Part shown: piece by piece, positions 1 to 7,595 of the stretch
Layout of the letters: each line of letters opens with the position of its first letter
Numbering within the stretch: the first letter of the stretch is position 1
Assembly: GCF_018128545.1 (NCBI RefSeq)
Contig: NZ_JAGSND010000007.1
Span: 161,015 to 225,014, forward strand
Length of the DNA stretch: 64,000 nt
Direction: 5' to 3'
Source: Sinanaerobacter chloroacetimidivorans
GTDB lineage: Bacteria; Bacillota; Clostridia; Peptostreptococcales; Anaerovoracaceae
Position numbers and translations under genes: made by a program
Notes under the pieces: model-generated
Seen by the model: the letters and a program-made list of their open reading frames with translations, nothing else
The model's database searches: none
What the model was told of the DNA's origin: nothing

Positions 1-1
1 C

Positions 2-184
2 ATATGTGCGGCATACGCTGCAAAGGCTACCGGCAGTTTAATTATTGGAGGCATTTTTGGGATTTTGGCGCTCTTGCTTGGGAATTTAGTAGGCAGTTTA
101 TTTAATAAAAATTCAGATACATTTATTGATCCGCCTGCTTTAACGATAGCGGTTTTAAGTCCAATTATATTTATTTTTCTATAG
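2..184 (+). CDS. C-terminal end of a membrane protein (5' truncated by window edge)
   Basis: An open frame runs in from the left edge and stops at TAG 182-184, giving about 60 residues. It holds a glycine-rich hydrophobic stretch (SLIIGGIFGILALLLGNLVG), a polar loop (NKNSDTFIDPP) and a second hydrophobic stretch at the end (AVLSPIIFIFL), so it looks like two closing transmembrane segments. No family is recognised. The absence of a start and the strong membrane character support a truncated real gene over a chance frame. It lies upstream of and on the same strand as the structured intergenic region. Confidence 0.5.
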   Translation: MCAAYAAKATGSLIIGGIFGILALLLGNLVGSLFNKNSDTFIDPPALTIAVLSPIIFIFL

Positions 185-229
185 CGAGGATATTCTTATA
201 TGTTACAAATTGGGCAAGCCCTTGCGTCA

Positions 230-447
230 GCAAGCTGGACGCGAGTTCGACGGGTGTAACGCTAATTATGATGAGAAGAGTCGAACTCGAAAGAGCAGCG
301 AAGGAAAAGAAATCGGTGAGGTTTTTCCCTGAGCTGGTCCGAGCCCTGTGCTTGGGCGAGGACGGCAGATTTGTCTAAATGGCTAAAAACAAATCTGTGT
401 AACTCTCACCACCTTCACCACAAAGTGTCCGAAAAGGGCAGAATGAA
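230..447 (+). other. Densely base-paired intergenic region, possible structured RNA
   Basis: No gene is visible between 185 and 752, but 230-447 carries several strong pairings. There is a 10-bp perfect inverted repeat (242-251 with 280-289, CGAGTTCGAC/GTCGAACTCG). GGTGAG (315-320) pairs with CTCACC (405-410). Inside that lie a GTCC-GA-GCCC / GGGC-GA-GGAC stem with facing GA steps (about 338-366) and a stem of CAGATTTGT (366-374) with ACAAATCTG (389-397). The inner pairings would make a three-way junction. The block ends in an intrinsic terminator. I do not recognise a known RNA family; tRNA, tmRNA, SRP and RNase P do not fit. It could also be a decayed repeat. Confidence 0.35.
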
Positions 448-480
448 AACGCTGAATTGTTGAAACTTCAGCGTTTTTTC
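448..480 (+). terminator. Intrinsic terminator
   Basis: AACGCTGAA pairs with TTCAGCGTT across a ten-base loop and is followed by a run of T. It would end transcription of the structured region or of the upstream membrane gene. Confidence 0.75.
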
Positions 481-752
481 GTTTTGCCAATGAGATTCAG
501 ATAAAAAAATAAGGCTTTTATGCCTTGATTCCCTCCATTATCTTAATTGACAACTTTTTTGTCTTAGAGAATTATTTGTAAAAAAAGATTTGTAAAAAAG
601 CAAGGTGGATGGAGTTGAGCATTTTGACTGGTATTTCATTTTATGATAAAATCATTAATATAGAGTCTATTAAAATACCTAAATACTGCTAAGGATATAC
701 CCCCTTTTCTCCCCAATTTAAAGATAGTGTGATTAAAACATTGGAGGATAGA

Positions 753-2816
753 ATGGCGAAAAATATTATTATTGCAGGGTACCGCAGACAGGTGATCCAG
801 GTTTTTTCAGATCAACTTCAAAGCATATTTGGATCTGATATTGACATTAAGCTGGTTGTCACAGGTACTCCCGTTCCTGAAAAGTTTGGGAAGGACAGTA
901 TTGTGATGGTACAGTCTTATGATATTTTTAATGAGATCCGTGCCAATATCGCCAATGAGGACAACATCATTTTTATCAGGACGGCATTGCAGACGGCAGG
1001 ATTGGGACCAATCGGAAAATTAGAGAGGGGCTGTCCGGTTATCGTAGCCGGAGACAGTATGGAAACCGCTCTTGAGCTGTTAAAAGCCCTTATGGAGTCA
1101 GGAGCTAATCATTTTAATATGCAGCCTGCAGACCTGTCTGATATGGAAGTTTTCCGGGATAAAACCGTAATTACTTCAGGAATTCCCAGAGAAGAAATAC
1201 CTGATGCCAGGATGGTAATCAATATACGTGAACCGGTGCTTGATACTGTTACAATCCTTGATATGGGGGTCAGACTGGAAAGAGAGGACATTCTCGTCAG
1301 CAAAAATATCAGGAAAGATTTTATTGAATTTCAGTCTCCGAATAAGGGGACTGCCTGGAGCCTGGAGCACGCCAACAGCCTCAACAGTTCGGTCAAAATT
1401 TTATTAGAGGTGATCGACGGCACCGTGATCAGTGTTGACCAAACCGGCCTCGTTCGAAATTGCAATGACCGGATAGAATCCATTTTCGGCATAAAGCAAG
1501 GGGAAGCACTCGGAAAAAGCGGAGTTACGCTTTTCCCTGAAATACCGTTTCGGGAAGTAATCAACGGGAAATCCCCTGTGATCGAATCTCTAAAAAAGAT
1601 TAATGGAGAAAACATGGTGGTGACGGTAAAGCCCATTTTCAATTCCGGGAAACATTATGGCGCGATTGCCGTAATCAAACGGTTCCACGACGAGGAGGTC
1701 CGGCAGCATAAGCTGAGAACGCTTCTGATGGGAAAGGGGTACCGCGCAAAGTACAGTTTTGACGATATCATAGGGGAAAGCAGAGCGATGACGCAGTGCA
1801 AAAATATCGCGCAGCGTATGGCTGCTTCCAACTCCTCGATTTTGATCACAGGAGAAACCGGCACGGGAAAAGAGATGTTTGCCCAGGCCATTCATAACGC
1901 CTCTGAACGAAAACCGTATCAGTTCGTTGCCCTTAACTGCGGGGCTATTCCTGAAAGCCTTCTTGAGAGTGAATTATTTGGATATGAAGAGGGCGCTTTT
2001 ACAGGAGCACGCAAAGGAGGCAAGCTGGGATTCTTCGAATTGGCTCATAAGGGAACTTTGTTTTTGGACGAGATCTCGGAAATGTCAACCTCCCTGCAAA
2101 AACGTCTGCTTCGAGTTCTGCAGGAAAGAGAGGTAACCCGACTTGGAGGAAGCTCCGTTATTCATGTGGATGCGAGGGTTATTGCCGCAACCAATCGGGA
2201 CCTGAGGGCTTTGACCAGAACCGGAGCTTTCAGAGAAGACTTATACTATCGTCTGAGCGTATTGCCTTTGAAGGTCCCTGCTTTGCGTGAGCGTACGGAG
2301 GATATTAGGATTTTGGCGGCAGCTTTTCGGAATGAGCTGGGCAAAAAGTTTGATCTTACTGAAGTAGCATGGCGAGAATTGGAACGGTACAGCTGGCCGG
2401 GTAATGTCCGGGAGCTGCGCAATTATATGGAATATTTCGCGAATCTTACTCATTCGGTTATCGGTATTAACGAGCTTTCTCAAATTGTTCCCCTGTACGC
2501 ATCTTTTACAGTGGATCGACCCGAAAATATCTCCGAACAGGAACGTCCGGTTAACGCTGTGAACCCTGAACAAACGGATGATCAAAGTATTTTTGTTTTG
2601 AGGTTATTGAAAGAAGGACTGGAAAAACGGCATAGACTAGGACGAAGAAGCATCAGCCTCCTGGCAAAGGATCAGGGAGTTTTTTTGGGAGAGCAGGAAA
2701 TTCGCAGAATATTAAAAACGCTCGAAAAACAAGGATTGGTGGTAATTAATCAAACAAAAGCCGGTACGGTAATCACATCAAGAGGCATGGCTTTTTTATC
2801 CAACAGGAAATCATGA
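753..2816 (+). CDS. Sigma-54-dependent enhancer-binding activator (PAS-AAA+)
   Basis: This is a bacterial enhancer-binding protein that should open sigma-54 RNA polymerase complexes. The N-terminal ~190 residues form an alpha/beta sensor region I cannot assign firmly (PrpR_N-like at most), followed by a PAS-like domain (about 205-320). The AAA+ domain covers about 335-570, with Walker A GETGTGKE near residue 367, the sigma-54-contacting GAFTGA loop near 413 and FREDLYYRLSV. The C-terminus lacks the usual Fis helix-turn-helix and instead ends in what looks like a winged helix (RRILKTLEKQGLVVINQ...). I chose ATG 753 because GGAGG sits five bases upstream; a GTG at 729 is possible. It faces the iorAB operon, which has a -24/-12 promoter at 3218-3234, so it is the likely aromatic amino acid catabolism activator. 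Confidence 0.88.
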   Translation: MAKNIIIAGYRRQVIQVFSDQLQSIFGSDIDIKLVVTGTPVPEKFGKDSIVMVQSYDIFNEIRANIANEDNIIFIRTALQTAGLGPIGKLERGCPVIVAGDSMETALELLKALMESGANHFNMQPADLSDMEVFRDKTVITSGIPREEIPDARMVINIREPVLDTVTILDMGVRLEREDILVSKNIRKDFIEFQSPNKGTAWSLEHANSLNSSVKILLEVIDGTVISVDQTGLVRNCNDRIESIFGIKQGEALGKSGVTLFPEIPFREVINGKSPVIESLKKINGENMVVTVKPIFNSGKHYGAIAVIKRFHDEEVRQHKLRTLLMGKGYRAKYSFDDIIGESRAMTQCKNIAQRMAASNSSILITGETGTGKEMFAQAIHNASERKPYQFVALNCGAIPESLLESELFGYEEGAFTGARKGGKLGFFELAHKGTLFLDEISEMSTSLQKRLLRVLQEREVTRLGGSSVIHVDARVIAATNRDLRALTRTGAFREDLYYRLSVLPLKVPALRERTEDIRILAAAFRNELGKKFDLTEVAWRELERYSWPGNVRELRNYMEYFANLTHSVIGINELSQIVPLYASFTVDRPENISEQERPVNAVNPEQTDDQSIFVLRLLKEGLEKRHRLGRRSISLLAKDQGVFLGEQEIRRILKTLEKQGLVVINQTKAGTVITSRGMAFLSNRKS

Positions 2817-2836
2817 CTTTCTGAATAAGACAAGAG

Positions 2837-2899
2837 AATACGGGATTTATGGGATTTAACGGTAACTTCGTGAACGTCCCCCAAACCCCGTATTTTTTA
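2837..2899 (+). terminator. Intrinsic terminator after the activator gene
   Basis: AATACGGG at 2837 pairs with CCCGTATT, followed by a T run ending near 2899. It closes the activator gene just downstream of its stop codon. Confidence 0.7.
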
Positions 2900-2980
2900 T
2901 TCTTAGAGATATAGCGAAGTAAGATCTGGCATAGCGTTTGCCGAAAAACACAGGAAGCGGCCTTCGAGACCTCTATGGAA

Positions 2981-3019
2981 TTTATGGGGCGGTTTGGTAT
3001 TTATAGAAAAACCCATAAA
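2981..3019. promoter_or_regulatory. Possible upstream activator site (inverted repeat)
   Basis: TTTATGGG (2981-2988) and CCCATAAA (3012-3019) form an inverted repeat, followed by related ACCCG/AAAACCCG units. It lies about 200 bases upstream of the sigma-54 promoter, a normal distance for an enhancer bound by an activator hexamer. The role is inferred from position; a similar TTTATGGGATTT also occurs in the terminator at 2837-2899. Confidence 0.3.
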
Positions 3020-3111
3020 ACCCGTAAAACCCGCATTTGTTTTGTTTCAAAAAACTGATCTATAGAAGCAGGCGGGGAAAATAAGCCGATTCTATAAATC
3101 TGTACTAAAAT

Positions 3112-3206
3112 AACGAGGCGTTAATGTCCCACGCCTCGTTGAAACGCGCAGATGTAAGAAAATTTTCTACAGTCGAAACTTTTCTACTTATGCTTATAAA
3201 CAATAT
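3112..3206 (+). repeat. Dispersed intergenic repeat, family F2 (copy 1)
   Basis: The copy opens with an inverted repeat, AACGAGGCG (3112-3120) and CGCCTCGTT (3132-3140). A tail follows of the type GAAACGC-CAGATGTAAGAAAA, a TCTACA-TCGAAA block and CTTA.GC.TTATAAA. The same arrangement recurs at 5622-5845, with an insert, and in degenerate form at 46083-46146. It ends just before the sigma-54 promoter of iorA. Confidence 0.65.
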
Positions 3207-3217
3207 CCAGATAATGA

Positions 3218-3234
3218 CTGGCATGAGACTTGCT
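3218..3234 (+). promoter_or_regulatory. Sigma-54 (-24/-12) promoter for iorAB
   Basis: CTGGCATGAGACTTGCT matches the sigma-54 consensus TGGCAC-N5-TTGCW, with GG and GC exactly ten bases apart. It lies 52 bases before the iorA start codon and downstream of a sigma-54 activator gene, which makes it the best candidate promoter for this cluster. Confidence 0.85.
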
Positions 3235-3285
3235 CTGAAATTTAATCAAATATTTTGAATTTTGAATTTATTTTGGAGGTGAATC

Positions 3286-5061
3286 ATGAAAAACATTCTC
3301 ACCGGAAATGAAGCGGTAGCACGGGGCGCGTATGAAGGCGGTCTTTGGTTTGCTTCTGCTTATCCGGGAACTCCCAGCACTGAGATCCTTGAAAACATGG
3401 TAAGGTACAAAGCCGACATTTACTGTGAGTGGGCTCCGAATGAAAAAGTGGCACTGGAAGCGGCAATCGGCGCCTCCGTGGCGGGGGCCCGCTCTCTGGC
3501 AGCCATGAAGCATGTAGGCCTCAATGTGGCGGCTGACCCCCTGTTCACTTTTGCGTATACCGGCGTTACCGGAGGCTGTGTTATTGTCTCAGCTGATGAT
3601 CCGGGAATGCATAGCTCCCAGAATGAACAGGACAACCGGAATTATGCCGCAGCAGCCAGGGTCCTGATGCTAGAGCCCTCGGACAGTCAGGAAGCCAAGG
3701 ATTTTACCAAATTGGGGCTTGAACTGAGCGAACGGTTTGACACTCCTGTTTTGCTGCGCATGACGACCAGAGTATGTCACAGCAAAAGTCTGGTGGAGCT
3801 TGAGGACAGAGCGGAAAAGGAAGTGATCCCGTACCATCATAACATCGCCAAGTTTGTAGCCACTCCGGCAAACGGGAAAGTGCTGAGAAGAAAGCTGGAG
3901 GAACGTCTGAAGGCTATGGAGGACTATTCCAATACGGCGGAAATAAACTGCGAGGAATACAACGGAACCGAAGTCGGCGTCATCAGTTCGGGCGTGGCGT
4001 ATCAGTACGCGAAGGAAGTATTCGGAAAAGACGCTTCATATTTAAAGCTGGGGATGACTTTCCCTATGCCGATGGAGAAAATAAAAAAATTTGCGGCCAG
4101 AATAAAGAAGCTGTATGTCTTGGAGGAAATGGACCCATATATTGAGAACCACCTGAAAATGGCGGGTATTTCGTGCATCGGAAAAGAAATCATCCCGAAA
4201 ATGGATGAACTGAATCCCGATATCGTCAGAAAGGCCGTCATGGGGATAGAAACGGAAGCATTAAAGGTCGATAAAAAAGCCACCGCCAGACCTCCGGCTC
4301 TCTGTGCAGGCTGTCCCCACAGAGGGATATTCTATACCTTGAGCAAAAAACAGAAGAAGCTCATCGTTACCGGAGATATCGGATGCTATACATTAGGTTC
4401 GGCGCCGCCGCTTTCCGCGATGCATACCTGTTTCTGCATGGGCGGAAGCATCAGTACAGGGCACGGCGCATCCACCGTTTTGAAAAAGGCGGGGTCTGAT
4501 CTGAAGATCGTATCCGTCATCGGCGATTCGACCTTCTTCCACTCAGGGATAACAAGCCTTATGGACGTCGTTTATAACAGAGGAAACAGCGTAACGATCA
4601 TTTTAGACAATCGCATCACCGCTATGACAGGCCATCAGGAAAATCCCGGAACCGGGTACACGCTTATGGGCGAGCCTGCCATTGAGGCTGATATTCCGGC
4701 AATCTGCAGAGCGATTGGTGTAAAGGAAGAGAATATTACTGTTCTGAATCCCCTCATGCTCTCGGAAGCGGAAGAAGCGCTCGATGGCGCTCTGAATAAG
4801 GATGAGCCAGCCGTTATCATCGCGAAATGGCCTTGCATCCTGAAAAAGTTTACCGATCAGGACAACAGGGAATTTGATCTTCGTCCGAAGAAATGCGTGA
4901 TCGATCAGGAAAAATGCACCAAGTGCAAACTATGCGTGAAAACCGGATGCCCCGCTATCCTCTCGGATGAGACGGTGCGGATCAGCGCAGAATCCTGTAC
5001 GGGATGCGGCGTCTGCAGACAGGTCTGCAGGTTTGATGCAATCGAGGAGGTAGTGAAATGA
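3286..5061 (+). CDS. iorA: Indolepyruvate:ferredoxin oxidoreductase, alpha subunit
   Basis: IorA oxidatively decarboxylates arylpyruvates (indolepyruvate, phenylpyruvate, 4-hydroxyphenylpyruvate) to arylacetyl-CoA and reduces ferredoxin. At 591 residues it matches the family. The N-terminal pyrimidine-binding half begins MKNILTGNEAVARGAYEGG, the thiamine diphosphate half includes GDIGCYTLG and GDSTFFHSG, and the C-terminus (about 540-590) holds two 4Fe-4S motifs (CTKCKLCVKTGCP, CTGCGVCRQVC). GGAGG lies ten bases before ATG. It overlaps iorB by four bases, so the two are co-translated, and it is transcribed from the sigma-54 promoter at 3218-3234. Confidence 0.96.
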   Translation: MKNILTGNEAVARGAYEGGLWFASAYPGTPSTEILENMVRYKADIYCEWAPNEKVALEAAIGASVAGARSLAAMKHVGLNVAADPLFTFAYTGVTGGCVIVSADDPGMHSSQNEQDNRNYAAAARVLMLEPSDSQEAKDFTKLGLELSERFDTPVLLRMTTRVCHSKSLVELEDRAEKEVIPYHHNIAKFVATPANGKVLRRKLEERLKAMEDYSNTAEINCEEYNGTEVGVISSGVAYQYAKEVFGKDASYLKLGMTFPMPMEKIKKFAARIKKLYVLEEMDPYIENHLKMAGISCIGKEIIPKMDELNPDIVRKAVMGIETEALKVDKKATARPPALCAGCPHRGIFYTLSKKQKKLIVTGDIGCYTLGSAPPLSAMHTCFCMGGSISTGHGASTVLKKAGSDLKIVSVIGDSTFFHSGITSLMDVVYNRGNSVTIILDNRITAMTGHQENPGTGYTLMGEPAIEADIPAICRAIGVKEENITVLNPLMLSEAEEALDGALNKDEPAVIIAKWPCILKKFTDQDNREFDLRPKKCVIDQEKCTKCKLCVKTGCPAILSDETVRISAESCTGCGVCRQVCRFDAIEEVVK

Positions 5062-5651
5062 GCGGCGTAAAAAATATTCTGTTGGTCGGCGTCGGTGGGC
5101 AGGGAACCATACTTGCCAGTAAGATTTTAACCGAGGGCTTGCTGCAAGCGGGTTATGACGTGAAAATGTCGGAGATCCACGGCATGTCGCAGAGAGGAGG
5201 TAACGTAAGCACTCAGATCCGTTTTGGGGATAAGGTCCATTCCCCAATCATGGGAAAGGGTGAAGCTGATGTGATCGTGGCTTTTGAAAAAATGGAAGCG
5301 TTAAGATGGATCGAATATCTGAAACCGGGAGGTGAGTTAGTGGTCAATGATTTTGAGATGCCCACGGTACCGATTCAAATCGGAGCGGAACAATATCCGG
5401 ATGACGTCATAGGAACATTACAGGCGGCAGCCGACACCGTTGTGATAAAAGCGGGAGACATTGCCCGGAATCTGGGAAATACTAAGATCATGAACGTGGT
5501 ATTGCTCGGAGCGTTGGCGAAGGCGATGAACTTACATGAGATCGATTGGGAATCATTGATCAGAAAAAATGTAAAAAAGGGCTTCGAAGAAATTAACTGG
5601 AATGCGTTTAGCGCAGGATATAACGAGGCGAAGCTGTCCCCCACCTTTTAG
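5058..5651 (+). CDS. iorB: Indolepyruvate:ferredoxin oxidoreductase, beta subunit
   Basis: IorB is the 2-oxoacid:acceptor oxidoreductase gamma-type subunit that pairs with IorA. It begins NILLVGVGGQGTILASKIL, the conserved glycine-rich segment, and has HGMSQRGGNVSTQIRFG. Length (197 residues) is normal for the family. Its start overlaps the iorA stop (ATGA). The last ten codons or so (from 5622 on, encoding NEAKLSPTF and the stop) lie inside the dispersed repeat that starts AACGAGGCG at 5622, so the extreme C-terminus appears to have been rewritten by an inserted element. Confidence 0.94.
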   Translation: MSGVKNILLVGVGGQGTILASKILTEGLLQAGYDVKMSEIHGMSQRGGNVSTQIRFGDKVHSPIMGKGEADVIVAFEKMEALRWIEYLKPGGELVVNDFEMPTVPIQIGAEQYPDDVIGTLQAAADTVVIKAGDIARNLGNTKIMNVVLLGALAKAMNLHEIDWESLIRKNVKKGFEEINWNAFSAGYNEAKLSPTF

Positions 5652-5845
5652 GTGGCGGGTTCAACTTAATTTCACAGGCGGTGGGCATATTCCCCGCCTC
5701 GTTGCCCTTTTGCCCCAAGCTCGCTTGGCTGGCAAAATGGACAGCAGCGAGCAAAGCGAGTCGGAGTCCCTGGAAGGGACGTTGAAACGCACAGATGTAA
5801 GAAAAATTTCTACATTCGAAATTTTTCAACTTAAGCGTTATAAAA
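5622..5845 (+). repeat. Dispersed repeat F2 (copy 2) with a nested REP-like element
   Basis: AACGAGGCG (5622-5630) pairs with CGCCTCGTT (5695-5703), as in the copy at 3112. The F2 tail (GTTGAAACGCACAGATGTAAG..., 5780-5845) is separated from that inverted repeat by an 80-bp REP-like core. GTTG is present at both ends of the core, as if four bases were duplicated on insertion. The left end supplies the iorB stop codon. Confidence 0.65.
5700..5783 (+). repeat. REP-like hairpin element, copy R1
   Basis: The core starts TTGCCCTTTTGCC, has a CCAAGC-TC-GCTTGG stem inside an outer TTTTGCC/GGCAAAA stem, then GGACAGC, GAGTCGGA and a closing hairpin GTCCC-tggaa-GGGAC followed by GTTG. Related copies are at 7351-7434, 59655-59741 and, reversed, 60788-60852, with fragments at 27823-27841 and 60850-60872. 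Confidence 0.7.
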
Positions 5846-5861
5846 TTTAGGAGGGATCACT

Positions 5862-7319
5862 ATGAAAGAAAGAGAACAATTTGCTTCAAGACTGGGCTTC
5901 ATCCTGGTCTCCGCCGGCTGCGCCGTCGGCCTTGGAAATGTGTGGAGATTTCCTTACGTTACAGGCCTTTACGGCGGAGCGGCATTCATTCTTATCTATT
6001 TATTATTTCTTGTAATACTGGGTCTCCCGATCATGATCATGGAATTCTCGGTAGGCCGGGGAAGCCAGAAAAGCGCGGCTTCTTCCTTTCGGGTACTGCA
6101 GCCGGAGGGAACCAAATGGCATTTATTCGGTTATATCGCAATGGCGGGCAATTATCTGCTGATGATGTTCTACACCATGGTAGGCGGCTGGATGCTTTAT
6201 TACTGCTTTAAATCTGTAAGAGGCGATTTTTCGGGACTGACTCCGGATCAGGTCGCCGGCAATTTTGGCGAAATGCTCGGTTCACCGGGAACGCTTACGT
6301 TATGGGCGGTGATCGCAATTTTAATTTCTTTCGGAATCTGTTCCATGGGTTTAAGAAACGGGGTCGAAAAGATCACAAAGATTATGATGATTTGCCTGCT
6401 CGCACTGATGGCCGTGCTGGTTGTCCGTTCTATTACACTGGAAGGCGCAGGAGCAGGCCTGAGCTTTTACCTGAAGCCCGATTTTGGAAGGGCGATGGAA
6501 CAGGGACTCGGTAATGTCATATTCGCGGCAATGGGCCAGGCATTTTTCACCTTGTCCCTTGGTATGGGCTCTATGGCTATATTCGGAAGCTATCTGGATA
6601 AATCCCGTTCACTTACGGGAGAGGCCGTCAGCATTACGGTGCTGGACACACTGGTTGCTCTGATGGCTGGTCTTATTATTATTCCGGCATGCTTTGCCTT
6701 CAGCGTAGAGCCCGGTGCGGGACCGGGTCTGATTTTCATCACACTGCCGAATATTTTCAATCATATGACCGGCGGAATTATCTGGGGCGCCCTCTTCTTC
6801 CTGTTCCTGTCCTTTGCGGCTTTGACGACGATTGTCGCCGTATTTGAGAATATTATTTCCTTTGCCATTGATTTATGGAACTGGGAAAGAAAAAAGGCGG
6901 TCATGGTCAATATCGTCGCAGTTATTCTTTTATCGATGCCCTGTATTTTAGGGTTCAACCTCTGGAGCGGATTCGAGCCTCTCGGTGAAGGCACAGTCGT
7001 CCTGGATCTGGAAGACTTTATTGTGTCCAACAACGTCTTGCCTTTAGGCTCGTTGGTTTACCTGATGTTCTGTACCTATCGATACGGCTGGGGCTGGCAA
7101 GGCTTTTTCAATGAGGCCAATGCAGGGGAAGGCCGAAAGTTCCCGGCTGCCGTCAGAGCCTATGTATCCTATATCCTGCCCCTGATCGTCCTGGTCATCT
7201 TCTTTAAAGGATATTGGGATAAATTCCATTCTGTGACGGCAATGATCGTCGCAGCAGCGATTGTTCTGGTATTTGCTTATATCGTTTTTTACAGAAAAAA
7301 GAGCACCGTGCCAAACTAG
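5862..7319 (+). CDS. Neurotransmitter:sodium symporter family transporter, likely for aromatic amino acids
   Basis: This is a Na+-coupled amino acid importer of the SLC6/NSS family. The family signature GLGNVWRFPYV is in the first transmembrane helix (about residues 23-33), and the 485-residue chain has about 11-12 hydrophobic segments, the usual bacterial size. Bacterial homologues include tryptophan transporters (TnaT) and LeuT. Placement between iorAB and ptb/tnaA suggests tryptophan, tyrosine or phenylalanine as substrate; that is inferred from context. An AGGAGG site precedes ATG 5862. The stop codon TAG (7317-7319) lies in the left inverted repeat of a MITE-like element. Confidence 0.9.
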   Translation: MKEREQFASRLGFILVSAGCAVGLGNVWRFPYVTGLYGGAAFILIYLLFLVILGLPIMIMEFSVGRGSQKSAASSFRVLQPEGTKWHLFGYIAMAGNYLLMMFYTMVGGWMLYYCFKSVRGDFSGLTPDQVAGNFGEMLGSPGTLTLWAVIAILISFGICSMGLRNGVEKITKIMMICLLALMAVLVVRSITLEGAGAGLSFYLKPDFGRAMEQGLGNVIFAAMGQAFFTLSLGMGSMAIFGSYLDKSRSLTGEAVSITVLDTLVALMAGLIIIPACFAFSVEPGAGPGLIFITLPNIFNHMTGGIIWGALFFLFLSFAALTTIVAVFENIISFAIDLWNWERKKAVMVNIVAVILLSMPCILGFNLWSGFEPLGEGTVVLDLEDFIVSNNVLPLGSLVYLMFCTYRYGWGWQGFFNEANAGEGRKFPAAVRAYVSYILPLIVLVIFFKGYWDKFHSVTAMIVAAAIVLVFAYIVFYRKKSTVPN

Positions 7320-7558
7320 TGTACTGACACGCTGAGAATTAGGTTTACTGCTTGCCTTTTTGCCCCAAGCTTGCTTGGTTCGGCAAAACGGACAGCATAC
7401 GAGCGGAGCGAGTCGGAGGCCGTAGGCCGTTGTCTAAAGTTCCATCTGCGTTGTTGTCGTCGGTCGCCGTAGCTGCGGCTACGCCTTCCTCCTCCGTCTA
7501 GCAGACTGAAAATTTATTCGGCGCAGTAATTCCAAATTTCAACGTGACAGTACACTAG
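7316..7558. mobile_element. 243-bp MITE-like element with terminal inverted repeats
   Basis: The left end (CTAGTGTACTGACACG) and the right end (CGTGACAGTACACTAG) are inverted copies with one mismatch in 16, and similarity extends inward for another ten or so bases. CTAG stands at both outer ends and could be a target duplication. No transposase is encoded, so this is a non-autonomous element. It contains REP-like copy R2 and a hairpin-forming stretch (GCCGTAGC..GGCTACG, about 7469-7488). It fills the gap between the transporter and ptb. Confidence 0.75.
7351..7434 (+). repeat. REP-like hairpin element, copy R2 (inside the MITE)
   Basis: It begins TTGCCTTTTTGCCCC, contains the CCAAGC-TT-GCTTGG stem, GGCAAAACGGACAGC and GAGCGAGTCGGAG, and closes with GGCC-gta-GGCC followed by GTTG. 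The closing hairpin has a different sequence from R1 but keeps its pairing. Confidence 0.7.
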
Positions 7559-7595
7559 GTGTAAGAAAAGCGGCACACTATTTGTGGAGTGAATG

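Noticed and set aside
236..410. tmRNA or tRNA-like sequence (GGACGCGAGTTCGAC, CACCACCTTCACCA)
   Set aside because: The T-arm-like piece does not close on itself and pairs with a site 30 bases downstream, there is no tag-peptide reading frame and no acceptor stem leading to CCA.
5685..5702. Sigma-54-like box upstream of the NSS transporter
   Set aside because: GG and GC are ten bases apart in the F2 repeat, but the -12 TTGC element is missing and the pairing arm of the repeat explains the sequence.
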